A stretch of 64,000 bases of DNA from Crotophaga sulcirostris (Eukaryota > Chordata > Aves > Cuculiformes > Crotophagidae): the NCBI GenBank assembly GCA_013397455.1, contig VYZB01000120.1:376595-440594 (forward strand), in the 5' to 3' direction. The notes beneath the pieces were generated by a model. It was given only the letters and a program-made list of their open reading frames with translations, was not told the DNA's origin and searched no databases. The position numbers and the translations under genes are program-made. Shown in pieces: positions 32,756 through 46,250 of this stretch. How positions within the stretch are numbered: the first letter of the stretch is position 1; the number at the start of each line of letters is the position of its first letter.

Positions 32756-33268
32756 AGCCCCACCTGGAGTACCATGTGCAGTTTTGGGCACCATAGTGTG
32801 AAAAAGGATATAGAGCTACTGGAGAGTACCTAGAGGAGGGCCATGAAGTAGGAGGGGAAGCCGTATGAGGAGCAGCTGAAGTCACTTGGTCTGTTCAGCC
32901 TGGAGGAGACTGAGGGGAGATCTCAACGCAGTCTACAGCTTCCTCACAGGGGAAGGAGGAGGAACAGGTGCTGAGCTCTTCTCTCTGGTGACCAATGATA
33001 GGACCCGAGGGAATGGCAGGAAGATGTGCCAGGGGAGGGTTAGGTTGGATATTAGGAAAAGGTTCTTCACCCAGAGGGTGATGGAGCATTGGAACAGCTT
33101 CCCAGGGAAGCAGTCACAGTGCCAAGCCTGGCAATATTAAAGAAACATTTGGACAATACACTCAGACACACGGTGTGAATGCTGGGGTTGTCCTGTGCAG
33201 GGACAGAAGTTGGGCTTGATGATCCTTGTGGGTCCCTTCCAGCTCAGGGTATTCTGTCGTTCTATGAA
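32756..33268 (+). repeat. CR1 LINE, 513-bp copy (sister of 27843-28368)
   Basis: AGCCCCACCTGGAGTACCAT at the 5' side, long blocks identical to the copy 4.9 kb upstream (for example GAGATCTCAACGCAGTCTAC) and tail ATTCTGTCGTTCTATGAA. Direct orientation with the sister copy. Confidence 0.93.
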
Positions 33269-36200
33269 TATAAGGTGAGCCAAATTCCCAGATCCATTCA
33301 GACGTGGTATAATAAGACTCAAATTATTTGGACACCAAATTTCAATGACATTTTCAAGTCCATGTAGAAATCAGAGTTTACTGAAGTAAGTCATGCTAGT
33401 TATTTAAAAGGTGATGACGCCTTGCTGTGTTCTGCATCACAGGTGTGAATGTTAAGAAGAAACAGGACAAGGTTTTTGTACTGTGCACTTGACAGAATGA
33501 AGGGTCTCAGAGTTAGGTTTAGCCTACTGCAGTACACAACTGAGAACAGATGTCACTCTGGAACTGAAAAATGTGAATTGTCAGCTAGGTAACACCTTTT
33601 AAACTGCCAACCAATAGTAAACTTTTAGGTAGGTAAAAATAATTATAGATTCCATAAACTTTTTTAAATGCAGCTATTAAATAACACTTGTGAAGATCCT
33701 GTAAACAAAATCTCTTAAAATTGTGAAGGGGACATAAAGTGACCTCATACTTGGATCCACAAAGTCTTACTCAAAGTTCAGCATATCAGTATGTAATTTT
33801 AAAATGTCCAGCTCCCAGCACCAGTTTCAGATTTCTGTTGCTCACTTGTGCTGTCTGTACAGGGCCTGCAGTCAGGCAGGTAGGAAAGTGATTCAGAGGC
33901 AGCTTATGGAGCAGGAGATATATCTAAACCAACCCGAAGGAGGAAGCAAAAAAATAGTCCATCGAAAATCCTAACTCTCTCCCAGGCTGAGGTTCTTTCT
34001 GTAGCAAGAATCTAAATTGAATTCACAGCATGAAACCCATCACTTACGTTGTGTCTTTGGCTACAGACAACAGGCTTATTCTTTGCTGTTAAAGCACAGC
34101 TGGAAGAGGTGATTTGCTACAGAAATTCTCCTTTTTTTTTTCAAATGCAAATGGCTCTGGCTGCTGTATGTTACATATGCAAACTCTGTCTTGCCAGCAA
34201 GCTGCTGAATGCACATAATCGTGCATAAGTCACTAGCAACCTCATTTCTATGGAAAGGGAGGGTAAATAGTTGGTGCAAAGCCTTTGGAAGCTTGTAATA
34301 GTTCCAGTGTGAAAGCTCATTGGAAAAAGCTTGAGTGCCTCCTGAAGCTTTAGGGATCTAATGAGATACTCATGGATTAATTAATTGCCATTTTGGACAT
34401 TTTTCTACTAATTTCCACTTAAAGTAATTAAGCCTTTTTGTGGATCTGGCTTTCATATAGGTGAGGATAAAACCTGCAAGCTTTTCCAGCATTGCCTGTG
34501 TAATAGGCTTAGGATTGCTGTTTTAGTGCTGAAGATAAAGCTTGCTTTTATTTCTTTTCACAGTCATACAGAATGGAGTGGCAGAACCATCATTAATTTA
34601 GAGGCTTACAGTCCTGACAGCCAAGTACTACTGTTCTTCTGTTTTATAAGCTCAGTTTGAAGATTTCCCTAGATTGATGTCCTACAAGGTAATCATATTA
34701 GAGGGATTCTCCTCTGCAATGTTGAGCACTGGAATTGGATTGAAGTCAGAATTGTTGAACATACTACAGAGTGAGGTGTGTATTTTGCTGAATAAGGATG
34801 CATTTGGGCAAATATTTAAGAGCTATTTTCAAAGCAGCTCTGTGGACTTTTCTCACTGAGAGATACATCAAAACTGAATGAGTAGAAATAGTTGGCAAGC
34901 TTTTCCAACAGCATACCAAAATACTTACATATTTGTCAGCACTGCTGGGATAGAGGGAGTTGGCTCTGAATTTATTTCCTGCTATCTTATTTAAGTCTAC
35001 AAGTGTGTTATGGAGCCTATGAAATGTCTAATGATATCCCCTGTTTCAAAAAGGTTGTATTAAGTCAGTTCTTCTAGGATTAGATCGGATGACAGACAAT
35101 ATGTGTTTCTGAGAAAACTACATACTCCATGCTCATAATTATAGTTTCACAGACTGATTGAACGGTAGAGGAAATGTAGTTTTTACCCTCAGATACAGTG
35201 TCAAGCAGAGGGGTTTTTTATCCCAATACCATCAGTGTCAACTGGTAGCTTGTCATAATCATTTGCATAATTCTTTGCATTATTGAAATATACAGTGTTG
35301 TCCACTTTGGAGTTAAATGAAATCATCAGTCCTTGTGCTTGCCTTGGAACATATCCCAGAATAGGAAAGCTAGCACTTATCTACTAATCTACTCAGAACA
35401 AGCTTAGAAGGCTTTGACACTGCTCAAATGTCAGCTTAAATATCTCCATTTGTTTATTACATCTACTTAGTGGGGTCAATTTGCTATGTTCAAAATAAAG
35501 TTATTTAAATTTTTTGCTCAAAGGAAAATCCCAGGAGACTGGAATTCATATTTCTAACTATTTTCTAACATGATTACATTGCTTTCTTCTCTGAACTTGT
35601 GATGTTTTTGAACCGACTCTTAATTACTAATTAATGTCTAACAGTCAGATGCTCCCCTGCCATATAGAATGAAAGATAGCGGCAGAGTAAAACAGGGTGG
35701 AAATGTAACACCTCACTCAGGAATTTTCTGTCTTAACTCAGTGCAGGTTAATGGTTCTGCAGGTTAGTGGCAGGTGATCTGTGCACCTGCAGCTCTTACA
35801 GTTACCTGAGATATTAGCAGGTACCTGACAAGAGGTTAATATTAAACATAATGATTTCAGTAACTTCTCCCTACAGCTTCCAACCTTGTCTTCAGCTGCA
35901 GAAGACTGTAAAGAAGAAGGCTATGTGCCATGCATACCCTACAGAGAAGACTTCTGTGGCAGTGCAACTTGCCAACAGCAGCTTGTGTGGGAACAGGCAG
36001 AAAGGCAGAAAGCAGAGATTCACTGAGATGAAATCAGACTGACTGGTCCTCTGCATTTCCAAAAGGAGAGAATTTCTCTCACTCCTTCAGAGGTGAATAA
36101 AGTTTTGTATTGCAATAGACCTGCTGTCCTCTTAAACTGTAGTGGGTTTGTTTTATTACACAACTTTTGGGGTTTTGCTATAGCTAAAAGATACAGAGCA

Positions 36201-38694
36201 TTTTCTAGATCTTTCTGTGTTTTAGAATTAACATAAGATTATACTAGAATTAATGTGAAAAGCAACAGAGTGGCTAAATGAGGAACATTTAGGTGTTTCT
36301 TGAGTGCTAACAAAGTGTGCAAAGGAAGGTGATGTAGTGGAAAACAATTTTTTTGGAACTGATTTTGCACTATTATAAAGACTGTAAAGAGTGCTCAAAA
36401 GTTTTCGATTCGTTATGTTTCTTGCCTTTTCAATGAGATTTTTTTTAAAACTTTAAGCACCATGTTGAACCTGAGCTCCATATCAATGTCTAGCAATATG
36501 CATATGTGAGAAACTATTGCTTCCATAACTCAAACAGAACTATCTTGTTTTTCAGCCAGAACCCAGAAATGGGAGGCAAGAGTGTTGAAGGGACTGGCTT
36601 ATCTGCAGCTGAGCCAAGTCACAAGCTGGTGGCCACCAGCAGCCACAAGCTTCAGCTCTTTGCATTGCTTACCTCCACCCCCAGCCAGGGCCGTCTCATG
36701 CCTACTTCATTGCCAGGTCCCTCTCAGCCATAACCACCTTCCAACAATAGGCGCTATTTTCTCCCAGGAAGTCACGAGAAATGTGCTGCAGCTGCCACCT
36801 TCTGGATTCGAGCTGTGTCCCTCAAATGGGGCTGAGAGGAGAACTGTGGTGCAGTACATCTTGCAGAGATGCACACAGGAAGCACAAGAAAAAAAGCTTG
36901 CCTGGACCTGTGGAGGTAACCTTGCTTTCTTCTTTGCATTGTATCTTTGTGGACTGAACATACACACTGATGGTTTCATGCTGAAAGTCTTGACCATCAC
37001 TGCCTTTTTAACAGCAGGCCACATGATCCTAAGCACTGACACCACATGCACTCAGATGTTGGCATCTCTGTGTTCAGGGGCAGCACCAAGTGCTTGATCA
37101 GCAGCTTTGTCTCTAAATACTTGTAAAACACTCCCTTAAAGTTGTTGTCCTTAAATCCTCTGTTACAGGAGCCAGGCTATTTATTTCAGTGAAGGCTGGG
37201 ATCCTGTGAAACGCAAGAACATGCAGTTAGCATAACCAGTAACTAGATCCTAATGCAAACACGTTAGGAAAACAAGTTTAAGATAGGCAAATTTATTCTG
37301 ATATTTCTTAATTGCTGATTTTTATCTTAGTTTTTATGTTTAATGATCTATGTTTGTGTTCCATTTGTCTTAGGTGAGACCTCATTCTTGAGAGGATTAG
37401 AAGCAGGCTGAGCATCTGCCACTGGATTTTAGATCACTCATTTGAATGGTATTTATTTACTACAAGGTAAATTGTGAAACATCAATAAGCATCAATAAAA
37501 TTATGAGATTTATGCATAGTGCATAGAAGACCCAATTAAGGAGTCCATTAGGAGGGCAAAATATCATGTATAGCATTGCATAATGCAACATACTTTGCTT
37601 ATGTGTACTCCTTTTTGCATACTAGAGATCAAGCACTAGCTGTCTATTTCAGGCTGAATTTATGTCACAGAGTGCTTTTGTGATCTGGAGTATATGGTAA
37701 ATCACCCACCAGCAACAGCAAAAAACTTAAGCCTTTAAGATGCAGAAAATAAGTTGAATTGTTCCATACAGGTACGGCTGTGCTGAAATTGCCTATTCTG
37801 AAAATTAGATTTTAGCAGATATTTATAGGAGGATTAAAATGATTTTTTTCTCCCTGATACCTATCCATATTTCTCAGATATTTTTCTTCACGTCTGTATT
37901 GTAATCGTATCTGTGTATCTCCACACAGTGCAAAGGTTATTAAACACCCATATTTACACTCGGAGGCAAATCTGTGTTTAAGGAAATATGTGGCCACCCA
38001 CATCATGATGTTATCAGGCCTGTAGCGTAACACTGCTGAGAGATTAAAAAAAATGATTAAGTTTCAAGCAGTTTTCCCCAAGTGTCATTATCATATTTGT
38101 ATTTGATTTATTGTAATTCGAGCATGAAGGAATAGTCTCACCTTTTCTTCCCCTAACTCTAATTACCCATACCAGAGGATGTTTGTGTTTGTATAATTTT
38201 ATTGTAGTACAATGATCCCTCAGAAGAACTTGCAAAAAGTTCAAGGATTTTTCACTCCAGAAATGTACTTGCACAATATTTGCAGTAGAATTCTGTAGGC
38301 TTCCAAGAAATAAAGATTCTGGAGATTCTTTTCACCTCTAAAAATATTACTAATGGCAAAATTAGATGCCAAAAGTCTGTATCATATGGAAGTGTAAACT
38401 TTTGCCCAACTGCGGCCTTTAAATTGCCATCAGAAAACGGAACTGCTCTTCATTATCAGAAAGAGGAACTATTGTAAAAAAAAATCAGTGTATCAATAAA
38501 TCACATTTAAGTGCCGTGGAGCTACTAGAAACACAAAAAAAATATGGCTATTACAATTGTTCTTGACCTTATCTATGCTGCACTTTTTCCAGTGTGGACC
38601 ATTATCGTTTGCTGCTACAAGCACTGTTATGCTGGAAGATTTCTAAACCTAAGGGCTAGATCTAGTCAAACTGAAATGTAAAACTGATTAAATG
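33269..38694. other. Non-coding interval, probable UBAC2 intron 1
   Basis: About 5.4 kb of AT-rich sequence without recognised repeats or exons. The 171-codon plus-strand frame at 36582-37097 and its antisense partner show no domain and lie in a locally GC-richer patch; treated as chance. Confidence 0.5.
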
Positions 38695-38843
38695 TGGAGG
38701 CCCCATCCCTGGAGGTGTTCAAGGCCAGGCTGGATGAGGCTTTGAGCAACCTGATCTAGTGGAAGGTGTCTTTGCCCACGGCAGGGGAGTTGGAACTTAA
38801 TGGTCTTGAAGGTCCCTTCCAACCCAAACCTTTCTATGATTCT
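38695..38843 (+). repeat. CR1 LINE 3' end
   Basis: CCCATCCCTGGAGGTGTTCA, AAGGCCAGGCTGGATGAGGC and TTTCTATGATTCT at the 3' end; about 150 bases, plus orientation. Confidence 0.9.
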
Positions 38844-40121
38844 AAATGCAAAAGCCTGAATTATTACTGTTCCTTTAGCCCCCTTCTCTGCACATAAGAA
38901 GTATTTCTTGTTTTTCTTGCCAAATGCAATTTAATACACTTCAATATTTTTTTAAAGTACCTGGAGTGCTTTATAAATTGAGGTTACAGGCACTACAAAA
39001 ATCTCTGTTATCGGGGCCTGTTGTAGCAGAAATCAGTGCCAGTGGCAAAGAAATCTTTCCTGGAACAAAGATGATGTTCTGGACCTGCATTCATCTGCCA
39101 TTCTGGGATCTTCCTCTCCTCACCCAGGAGGTGGGATGGTACCATTTTCCGGTCAGCCAGCACAACGGTGAAGGCAGTTTTCTACTGAGCTCGCAGGACA
39201 GACTTGACTAAATCTTCTTATATCAGAGATGCAAACACCAACATTTCATGCCATTGTAATTTTTAAAGTAAGCCCCAAAACACCTGGATGATGAAGCTTC
39301 CAGAGGATCTTTCCATGCTGCCTTCAGCCTGGACAGGCCAGCCTGATCTCTGTGCCTCTATGCTCTCCATTGTCTTGGTAGCTTCTCTCCAGCAAATGAA
39401 CCCGCACCCAGGGTAAATGAGACAGGACACAGGAATTCATTGAGAGAGGAGGAACTGGAAGGCCTTATTTAAAGGGGTGTGTAAAACACAACATCAGTCT
39501 TTTCTGTTGTTACACACCCATGCTGGAGCTCTTGCTGCAAACTCCTCTGGGGGGCACAGGCAACCAGCTGTGCTGTGTGACTGGAGTCCAGTGGCATCTT
39601 ACCTGCTTGTGTGCTTATTTGACAGTTGCACTAAAGGTTGCTTTAAGGTCATATTTGACACATTAATCATGTCAAAAAACCCAATTGAATACTAGATCAG
39701 CTTATACTAAAACTCAAGTTTATTGGTTTGTCCATACTGTAAGCTAACAAGTTTTTCAAGTAGGAGAAAAATAAACAAGCAAAGTCAATAAGCTCCTCTG
39801 TACATACAAGATGTACATTTGCTGCAACATTTGTTCCTTGAGTATATATTTGGTCCACAAGTATATATACAAGTAAGTGTCTACAATACAAGTCATGGGA
39901 CACAGGTGACAAAAAAGGTATTAGTACAAATATTGGTTTAATTCAGGAATACTGGACAGGACACTACTCTTGATTAATGTTATATGTGAATGTATATTGA
40001 GAAGGAAGAATTTTCAGCCATTTCCTTGTGGCTTTGATTCCAGATTTCAGTGCAGTTAGTCCTTCCACAACAACATAATTGGGGTCTCAATCACAAATTA
40101 TTTGAACATGTTATCCATCAA
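38844..40121. other. Non-coding interval
   Basis: No exon or repeat family recognised. Frames up to 95 codons without similarity. Confidence 0.5.
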
Positions 40122-40510
40122 TATCATAGGATCATAGAATATCCTGAGTTGGAAGGGACCCACAAGGATTATCAAGTCCAACTCCTGTCCCTGCACAGGA
40201 AAACCCCAACATTCACACCACGTGTCTGAGGTTTTTTGCCCACTCTCCAGTTGCTTTGTATCCTTTTTATAGCAGAGCAGAACAATCACCTCCCTCGACA
40301 GGCTGGCAATGCTGTGCTTGACGCACCCCAGGACACGGCTGGCCCTCCTGGCTGCCAGGGCACACTGTTGGCTCATGTTCAACTTGCCATTGACCAAAAC
40401 CCCCAGATCCCTTTCTGCAGGGCTGCTCTCCAGCCTCTCGCTCCTAAGTCTGCATGGACATCCAGGTCCCAGGTGCAAAACTCAGCACTTGCCCTTGTTA
40501 AACTGTGAGT
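40122..40510 (-). repeat. CR1 LINE with ORF2 C-terminal remnant, reverse-oriented
   Basis: Tail ATCATAGGATCATAGAATAT, then the reverse complement of the ORF2 3' part. The minus strand still encodes a CR1 reverse-transcriptase C-terminal segment: [20 protein letters not shown] followed by [20 protein letters not shown]. The frame breaks downstream at the YKKD position. It is 5'-truncated. Confidence 0.92.
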
Positions 40511-43500
40511 GTTTGTACATACAGGAGAAGCAGCTTGGAAGCTGAATTCAGCACCAGTGATCTTGCTGGCAACATGTACATCTGGGGGCAAAAGCTAAGC
40601 CTTTGTGTCCTAGGCTGCATTTCAATGTCATTTAAACCCCAGACATTTTGCTTACTTGTAGGTAAACTGTTTTCATCTGAAGGTCACTGTGTAAAAAGAT
40701 AGACACGATGTCCAGGAAGAGCATCAATTTGGGGTTTAAGTACCTGCATTTGATGCAACACTTGGGATGTGTCTGTACGTCACACTGTAAAACAGGAGAG
40801 GAAAAAAATGCCACAAAAAAAGACCATGTCAGCCCCAGATGATTTACAGCCTGATTCAAAGAGCCCTGAATTTACCAGCGAGAGAGAGTCCTGTTGTGTT
40901 TTCAGTGGGCTTTGTCTCAGATGGGTGCGTTTACAACTTCCAAACTGCAGTCAGTGCAGCAGTGAACTGGGGCAGATGGAAAGTGCCCGTCACAACTGGA
41001 ATGATTCAGGGAAAGGACGGCTCTGGCACGTCCCAGCCTAAGTTTGCGAGGGGAGTGGGAGGATGCGGAGCTGACATCGGGTGGGAGACCGCCTTCACTC
41101 TACAGGGATGGTGATGGCATGAAAGAAGATATTGAGGCTAGAACAAAAAGAGAGAGGAAGGGAGTGGTTAGAGGGGAAGGCTGAGTGGAATGTGTGGAAT
41201 TAGCACGGGGTGGAGCAAGAGACGGGGAAAAACAGAGGCATGCTTGGGGTTATGCAACTTGGCAGGTCTTAAATCTGTTACTGACAGAGGAGGAACCATA
41301 AAAAGCTCTGAGGAGGAGATGTGGCAAGGAGAAATGACAAGAGAGGTAACACCAATGGGATGGAGCCCAGGTGGTCTGTTCACGGTGGAACGATGAGTTT
41401 AAAAGAAGATAAGAAAAAGAAAAAAAAAAGAAAGAGAAAATGAGATAAAGTAGACCAGTAAAAGAAGAGTTGCTGAATTATCTTGAAGACTTCTGGTTGC
41501 CTTTTATGTTATATCCACAGAGTCCCTTTTTCTTGAAGTTCATGCAACAAAGGGGTTTTCTGAGCTGTACTGTCTAGCTAGGATGTCCCGTATCCTGAAT
41601 ACCCTCATGTTCCACACAAGGTACAATAGAGGTGCAAAAAGCGTCTTTCCTCGGTAAAACCCAAATGTTACAGGACCTTCTGAGTGTGTGTGTGCAGGCA
41701 AGACATAGCAAAACCCTCCAGATAATGTGCAAGTAAAGGAATTTTTCTGGAGAGTGCTTGTCAAAAAATGTTCTGTATACATGCACATGCTCAGCCACAT
41801 ACTCAACCATAACGTGTAAGCTAAACTGAGCAAGTGCTGGAGGGCAGCTAAAGAGGTCAGGGTACTACTCCAGCAAAACTTCTCACAGTTAAAAAAGTTA
41901 TTTGATCTACTATTGGTCCTTCTGTCATGGGAAGTGCTTAATGAAAAACTGAACTGATCATCAGGTGGCTATTTCATAGGAGTCAAAAGTAAGGACATAT
42001 GGAAAAAAGCCTCAGCAGCAGCTTCAGTTCAACAGAATGAAGCTTTGCCTGGTAGGAACAGAAATTGGGAAGAAATCTAATTGCACTATGTTGAAACAAA
42101 TTCTAATATAATTTAAAACCCAGTTATAGAGACTTTGAACTGAAATCTGATGGCTCACCAGTGTTTTGGTGATTGTTACAAGCACTCTTAAGGAAATTTC
42201 AAAGTTCTTTTGCAAGTAAAAGGCTAATGCTTTCTAAATCCAGGGAGTATGCAACCTGGCTTCTCCCATCTCTGAAAGAAGCTCAAGGAAGAAAATCAAT
42301 AAGTGGATCACTTCATTCAAATGTCGTTGTGTAACCACCTAAGGTAAGAATTTAGGGTGAGGCCTGAGAAACACTCTATCGAGACGTAAAATTATAAAGG
42401 GTGTGTGTCTTTCATCACGTATTATATTTCTTCATTTTGTCTTGCTTATATAGTAACAACCAAGATGATCTTCTCAGACATAGCCATAATTAACAAGGCA
42501 TTGGCCTGGATTCAAGATAAGAGTGTTTTAGACCTTTAAGAACAGAACTGAGATCCAGATGGGGACTAGATTATTCACTGCTGAATGAAGACCTTCAAGG
42601 ATTTAATTAGAGTGTGGAAAAAAATCAGGTGGTCTTTCATAGGGAATAGAGGTAAAGGTGGAAGTGCAATATTCTTTCTTTTCCTGGGCTATCACATCCA
42701 GCAGGAAAGCTACTATTCATGAGGAACCAGCAGACAGTATCGTTAAAACCTAGATACTAATACCGTCTTGGCTAGACCACAGCAATTATGATCCCTCTGT
42801 CAACACCCTGCCTGACTTTCCCACGGGTCCAAGGAATGAAGGAAATCTGAATATATTAACAAATAACAATTTTGTCAAGCAAAAACTGTAAGGAACTCTA
42901 AATTTAGGCCTGACTATTTGGGAAAATGATTAAACAACAGTTGTTCTTGTCTCATGCAAAGGTTTATTGGCCAATAACCCTACCCATTTAAATCACAGTG
43001 TGTACAAATGGGTGTTTGGTCTTTTGTTCACAGTATGATAAAAATACAGGGTAGTCTGTCTGCTGAATCCCTTTTATGCCTAGGGATATTTGCTGACAGA
43101 TGTACTGCTTTCACAACCAAACTGTCTCCTAACTCAGGAGGGATTATTTTGTCTCTTCCTTGCTGTAAGAGTGCTCGTAATTTGATGGATGCACATTCCC
43201 ACTGCCCAAGCATGAGGGACCTAGCTGCTATTAGGGCACCCTCACAATTTCTTCACACAGGTACCTTTCAATCAGCCATGCTGCTTTATGGTGAGAAAAT
43301 AGCCTAATTAAATTACGTGGTCTCAGAAGACTGTAAGTGGAGGTGTGGCCCCATATGCTGCATGACAAAAGCGCCAGGGGCCATATGCCTGATTCACCCT
43401 CTTTCTATGTCCAGTGACCTTTCCTTAAGGCTTGTCTCTACGTAGAAAGTCTTGTGCAATAGGTATGAAACACAATTAGAGCTTAATAACTATTTAATAC

Positions 43501-46160
43501 ATGCCCTCTGCATGGACTTTTCTATTTTGCAAGAAAAGCCGTCTTGAGGCTTAGCATAACCCAGCACAATAACTTCTGCATACAAAATACCAACATGAAA
43601 CTTGATGCTATCACTTGGTACACAGCATCTTTCTAGCACTTGTTTCAGGCTTTTCCTTCATGTAAGCATGCTTGGTGGAGTTTTTGATAACTTGTTCTCA
43701 CCAGCCGGGAATATTTATTTCTCTGCATACTGGGTCAACAGCTTGGATGGATATACAGGAATCACTCCTTGTCTGTAAATCCCATGACTAGGTTATGTGC
43801 CGAGTCTGCCTATTTCCTTTTCTGTTTTGACTTTTCCTTGTGTAGACAAGTACTCAAAAATTATGCAGAAGTAAAAGTTTGATTCTCCTTTCATATTCGT
43901 GTGAATTCAGATTCATATTTTATGTGTGTATACACACACACACACACATATATTTTGCGCATCATGACTGACAGCCCTGGAGCATGGAATTATTTGTCTG
44001 GAGTACATGTACAAACAGGCTGGTAGCTGTGTTTGTTTTAGTACCTGCCTTTGCCATTCTGCCTTAGCACAGGAGGGGCTGCAAGATGAAAAAGTAACCC
44101 AGAGATATTACAGTATTCTGTAATTTTATGATGAGACTTAGTATATTTTGTGGTCTTCTTTTAACCCCAGAGACTGAAATCCAGAGATTTCCTGAGAATC
44201 TCTGCTTTGATTTTTCCAAAGGAAAACTTTTGAAGTCTTGAAATTGCAAAGAAAGACTTAAAGATTGTGATGTGAGTTTGCCACAGAGATTCAGGAGGAA
44301 AACACCAAAAGTCGTAAAAGGCATTCTATTATCTGGGGAGGCTGACTCATGTGTTTTGGGCAATGCAATTTGCAGTATTGTGTAGGGTCACTTCTGCCCT
44401 ACTCCACCTATGCAGTCACTCGTACTGAAAAAGCAATTATAAAGAATTACTACTCTTAGTTTGCAATATGTGCTGTTCCCTGGTCCAGACAAGTTATGCA
44501 AAGGATAAAGCAATGGTCCTGTTGTATTTTCTTGAACTTCTTGGGCACTCCTACTGGTGGTCTTAAAACACAGCTAGCCAACACGGCTCTTCTATGGGGA
44601 GATCAGAAGGGGTCAGAGGCAGCAGGTCAGAAAATGATTTGAATAAGTGGATTGTGGATGTATAAGTTCAAAATAATTGAAAGCATACAGAAACTCTGTG
44701 CTCAGACTTTACCGTCCCATCACTGGGCATTCTGGGGACTATCATCTAGCCATTGTCTTGGTGTCCACAGCTGACATCCCTGTTGCTATTTGCCCCTTCT
44801 TCAACAGAAGCAGAGAGGCAAGACCTCTTCAGAAACAATGAAGCAATTTGAGTTGGATAAAATGTCAAAAGGGTGAGGTATTTTTAAACAAACCCACCGG
44901 CACTAGGTGATAAAATACTGCATGACTGGAATGGAGAGCAGAAATGTTCAGTAACATGGAAAATGAAACGATACAACAAATCTACACAATTTTGTAAGCA
45001 AGATTGCTTTCAACACAGCCATTCCCTCTCACTCTGTCAAAATGAATTTCAGAGTGAAAAGGCTCATAAGTTTCGTGGTTATAAGAAAATGTGATGCAAA
45101 TCCTTAGATAAAGTCAATCTAGCTGCATCCATTCATTCCCTTGAACAAAAATCAGTTTGTTGCTGCTGAGCATCTGACTGCATCCTCCTCCGCAACTGAG
45201 CACAGATACAGCTTCCTCTTGCCACTTTATATAGGAGCATCTCGCTTAGAAAATGTGTGAGTTTCTTTTAACTGTGTTAAAGTTCATTTTGTTTAAGCAT
45301 GCAGTTCTCTTGTCTGAACACGGTATATGCCGCTATAATTTTTTCTATGACTAATTTGCCCTCATAGTTGTGGGTGATGAAATGACTTTGCCATATTTGG
45401 CTGGCAGAGAGGTAAGTACCTTTAAATATATTGTAATTGAGCTATGGGGGTTTTTTTGTCTTGCCTTGTTAAAAGCTTAGTTAACACCTTTCTTGGAGCT
45501 GACTTCATGAACACACAAATGAAAAACTTCTCTGAGTTGTTTTGTAAAGCACAGCTAATTAATACAGTGAAGTACAACTGAGTTAAGTAGGAGAATCACA
45601 ACTCATAAATAAAGATAAGAAAATTAAAAGAGGTGTGACTGATATGTATGTAATTACCTGCTTGGGAGGCAGCCTGATCTGGAAGAACCAGAAGAGATTT
45701 AGGAGGCAGGAAATCCTGTGTCGTAATCCTCATTCCACACATGACTCCTGTTGCCATAGGCAAGTTGCCCTGCCTCTCCTTCCCTGAATGGTAGTCACTC
45801 AATGAGAGTCATGTAAGGATTTGTTAATAGAACAGACAAAGCACCTGAAACACTTTAAGTGTGATTTGGATCCTTATGAATATCACATTGCACATATATT
45901 CTCCCAAATTAAAATCTTCCTGCACCATTCCTGTTCTGAAGTGAGTGGCGCAGGTGAGGAAGGAGGGACTCATCACTTCTCAGGAATTGCTCCTTGAAAG
46001 TTAAACAAATCATTTTTATTACTTCAAAGTAATACTTTACAAAGCAGGTTGCTAGAAATGGATGATCACAATAAAGTGCAGGATCCTGAATAGAGTGTGG
46101 CCAAAGGGCTGCCAATAGCACAGAACCAAGATTTTGTGTCTCCTTCAGCATTGAACAAGA
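40511..46160. other. Non-coding interval
   Basis: About 5.6 kb of intron-like DNA. Contains a purine-rich stretch near 41400-41450 and a (CA)n microsatellite at 43929-43948. No exon recognised. Confidence 0.5.
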
Positions 46161-46250
46161 AAGCAACCTGGGCTAATAGAAGGTGTCCCTCCCTATGGCA
46201 GGGGAGTTGGAACTGGATGATCTTTAAGGTCCCTTCCAAACCATTCTGAG
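46161..46250 (+). repeat. CR1 LINE 3' end, short
   Basis: AGCAACCTGGGCTAATAGAA, GGCAGGGGAGTTGGAACTGG, then AAGGTCCCTTCCAAACCATT. The tail is degraded and followed by an A/CAAAA-rich run at about 46276-46320. Confidence 0.85.

Noticed and set aside
36582..37097. 171-codon plus-strand frame with hydrophobic stretches
   Set aside because: No similarity recognised and an equally open antisense frame (36707-37051); looks like a GC-richer patch without stops.
40098..40478. 126-codon minus-strand frame with reverse-transcriptase similarity
   Set aside because: Real similarity, but it is the truncated ORF2 end of a dead CR1, listed as a repeat and not as a gene.
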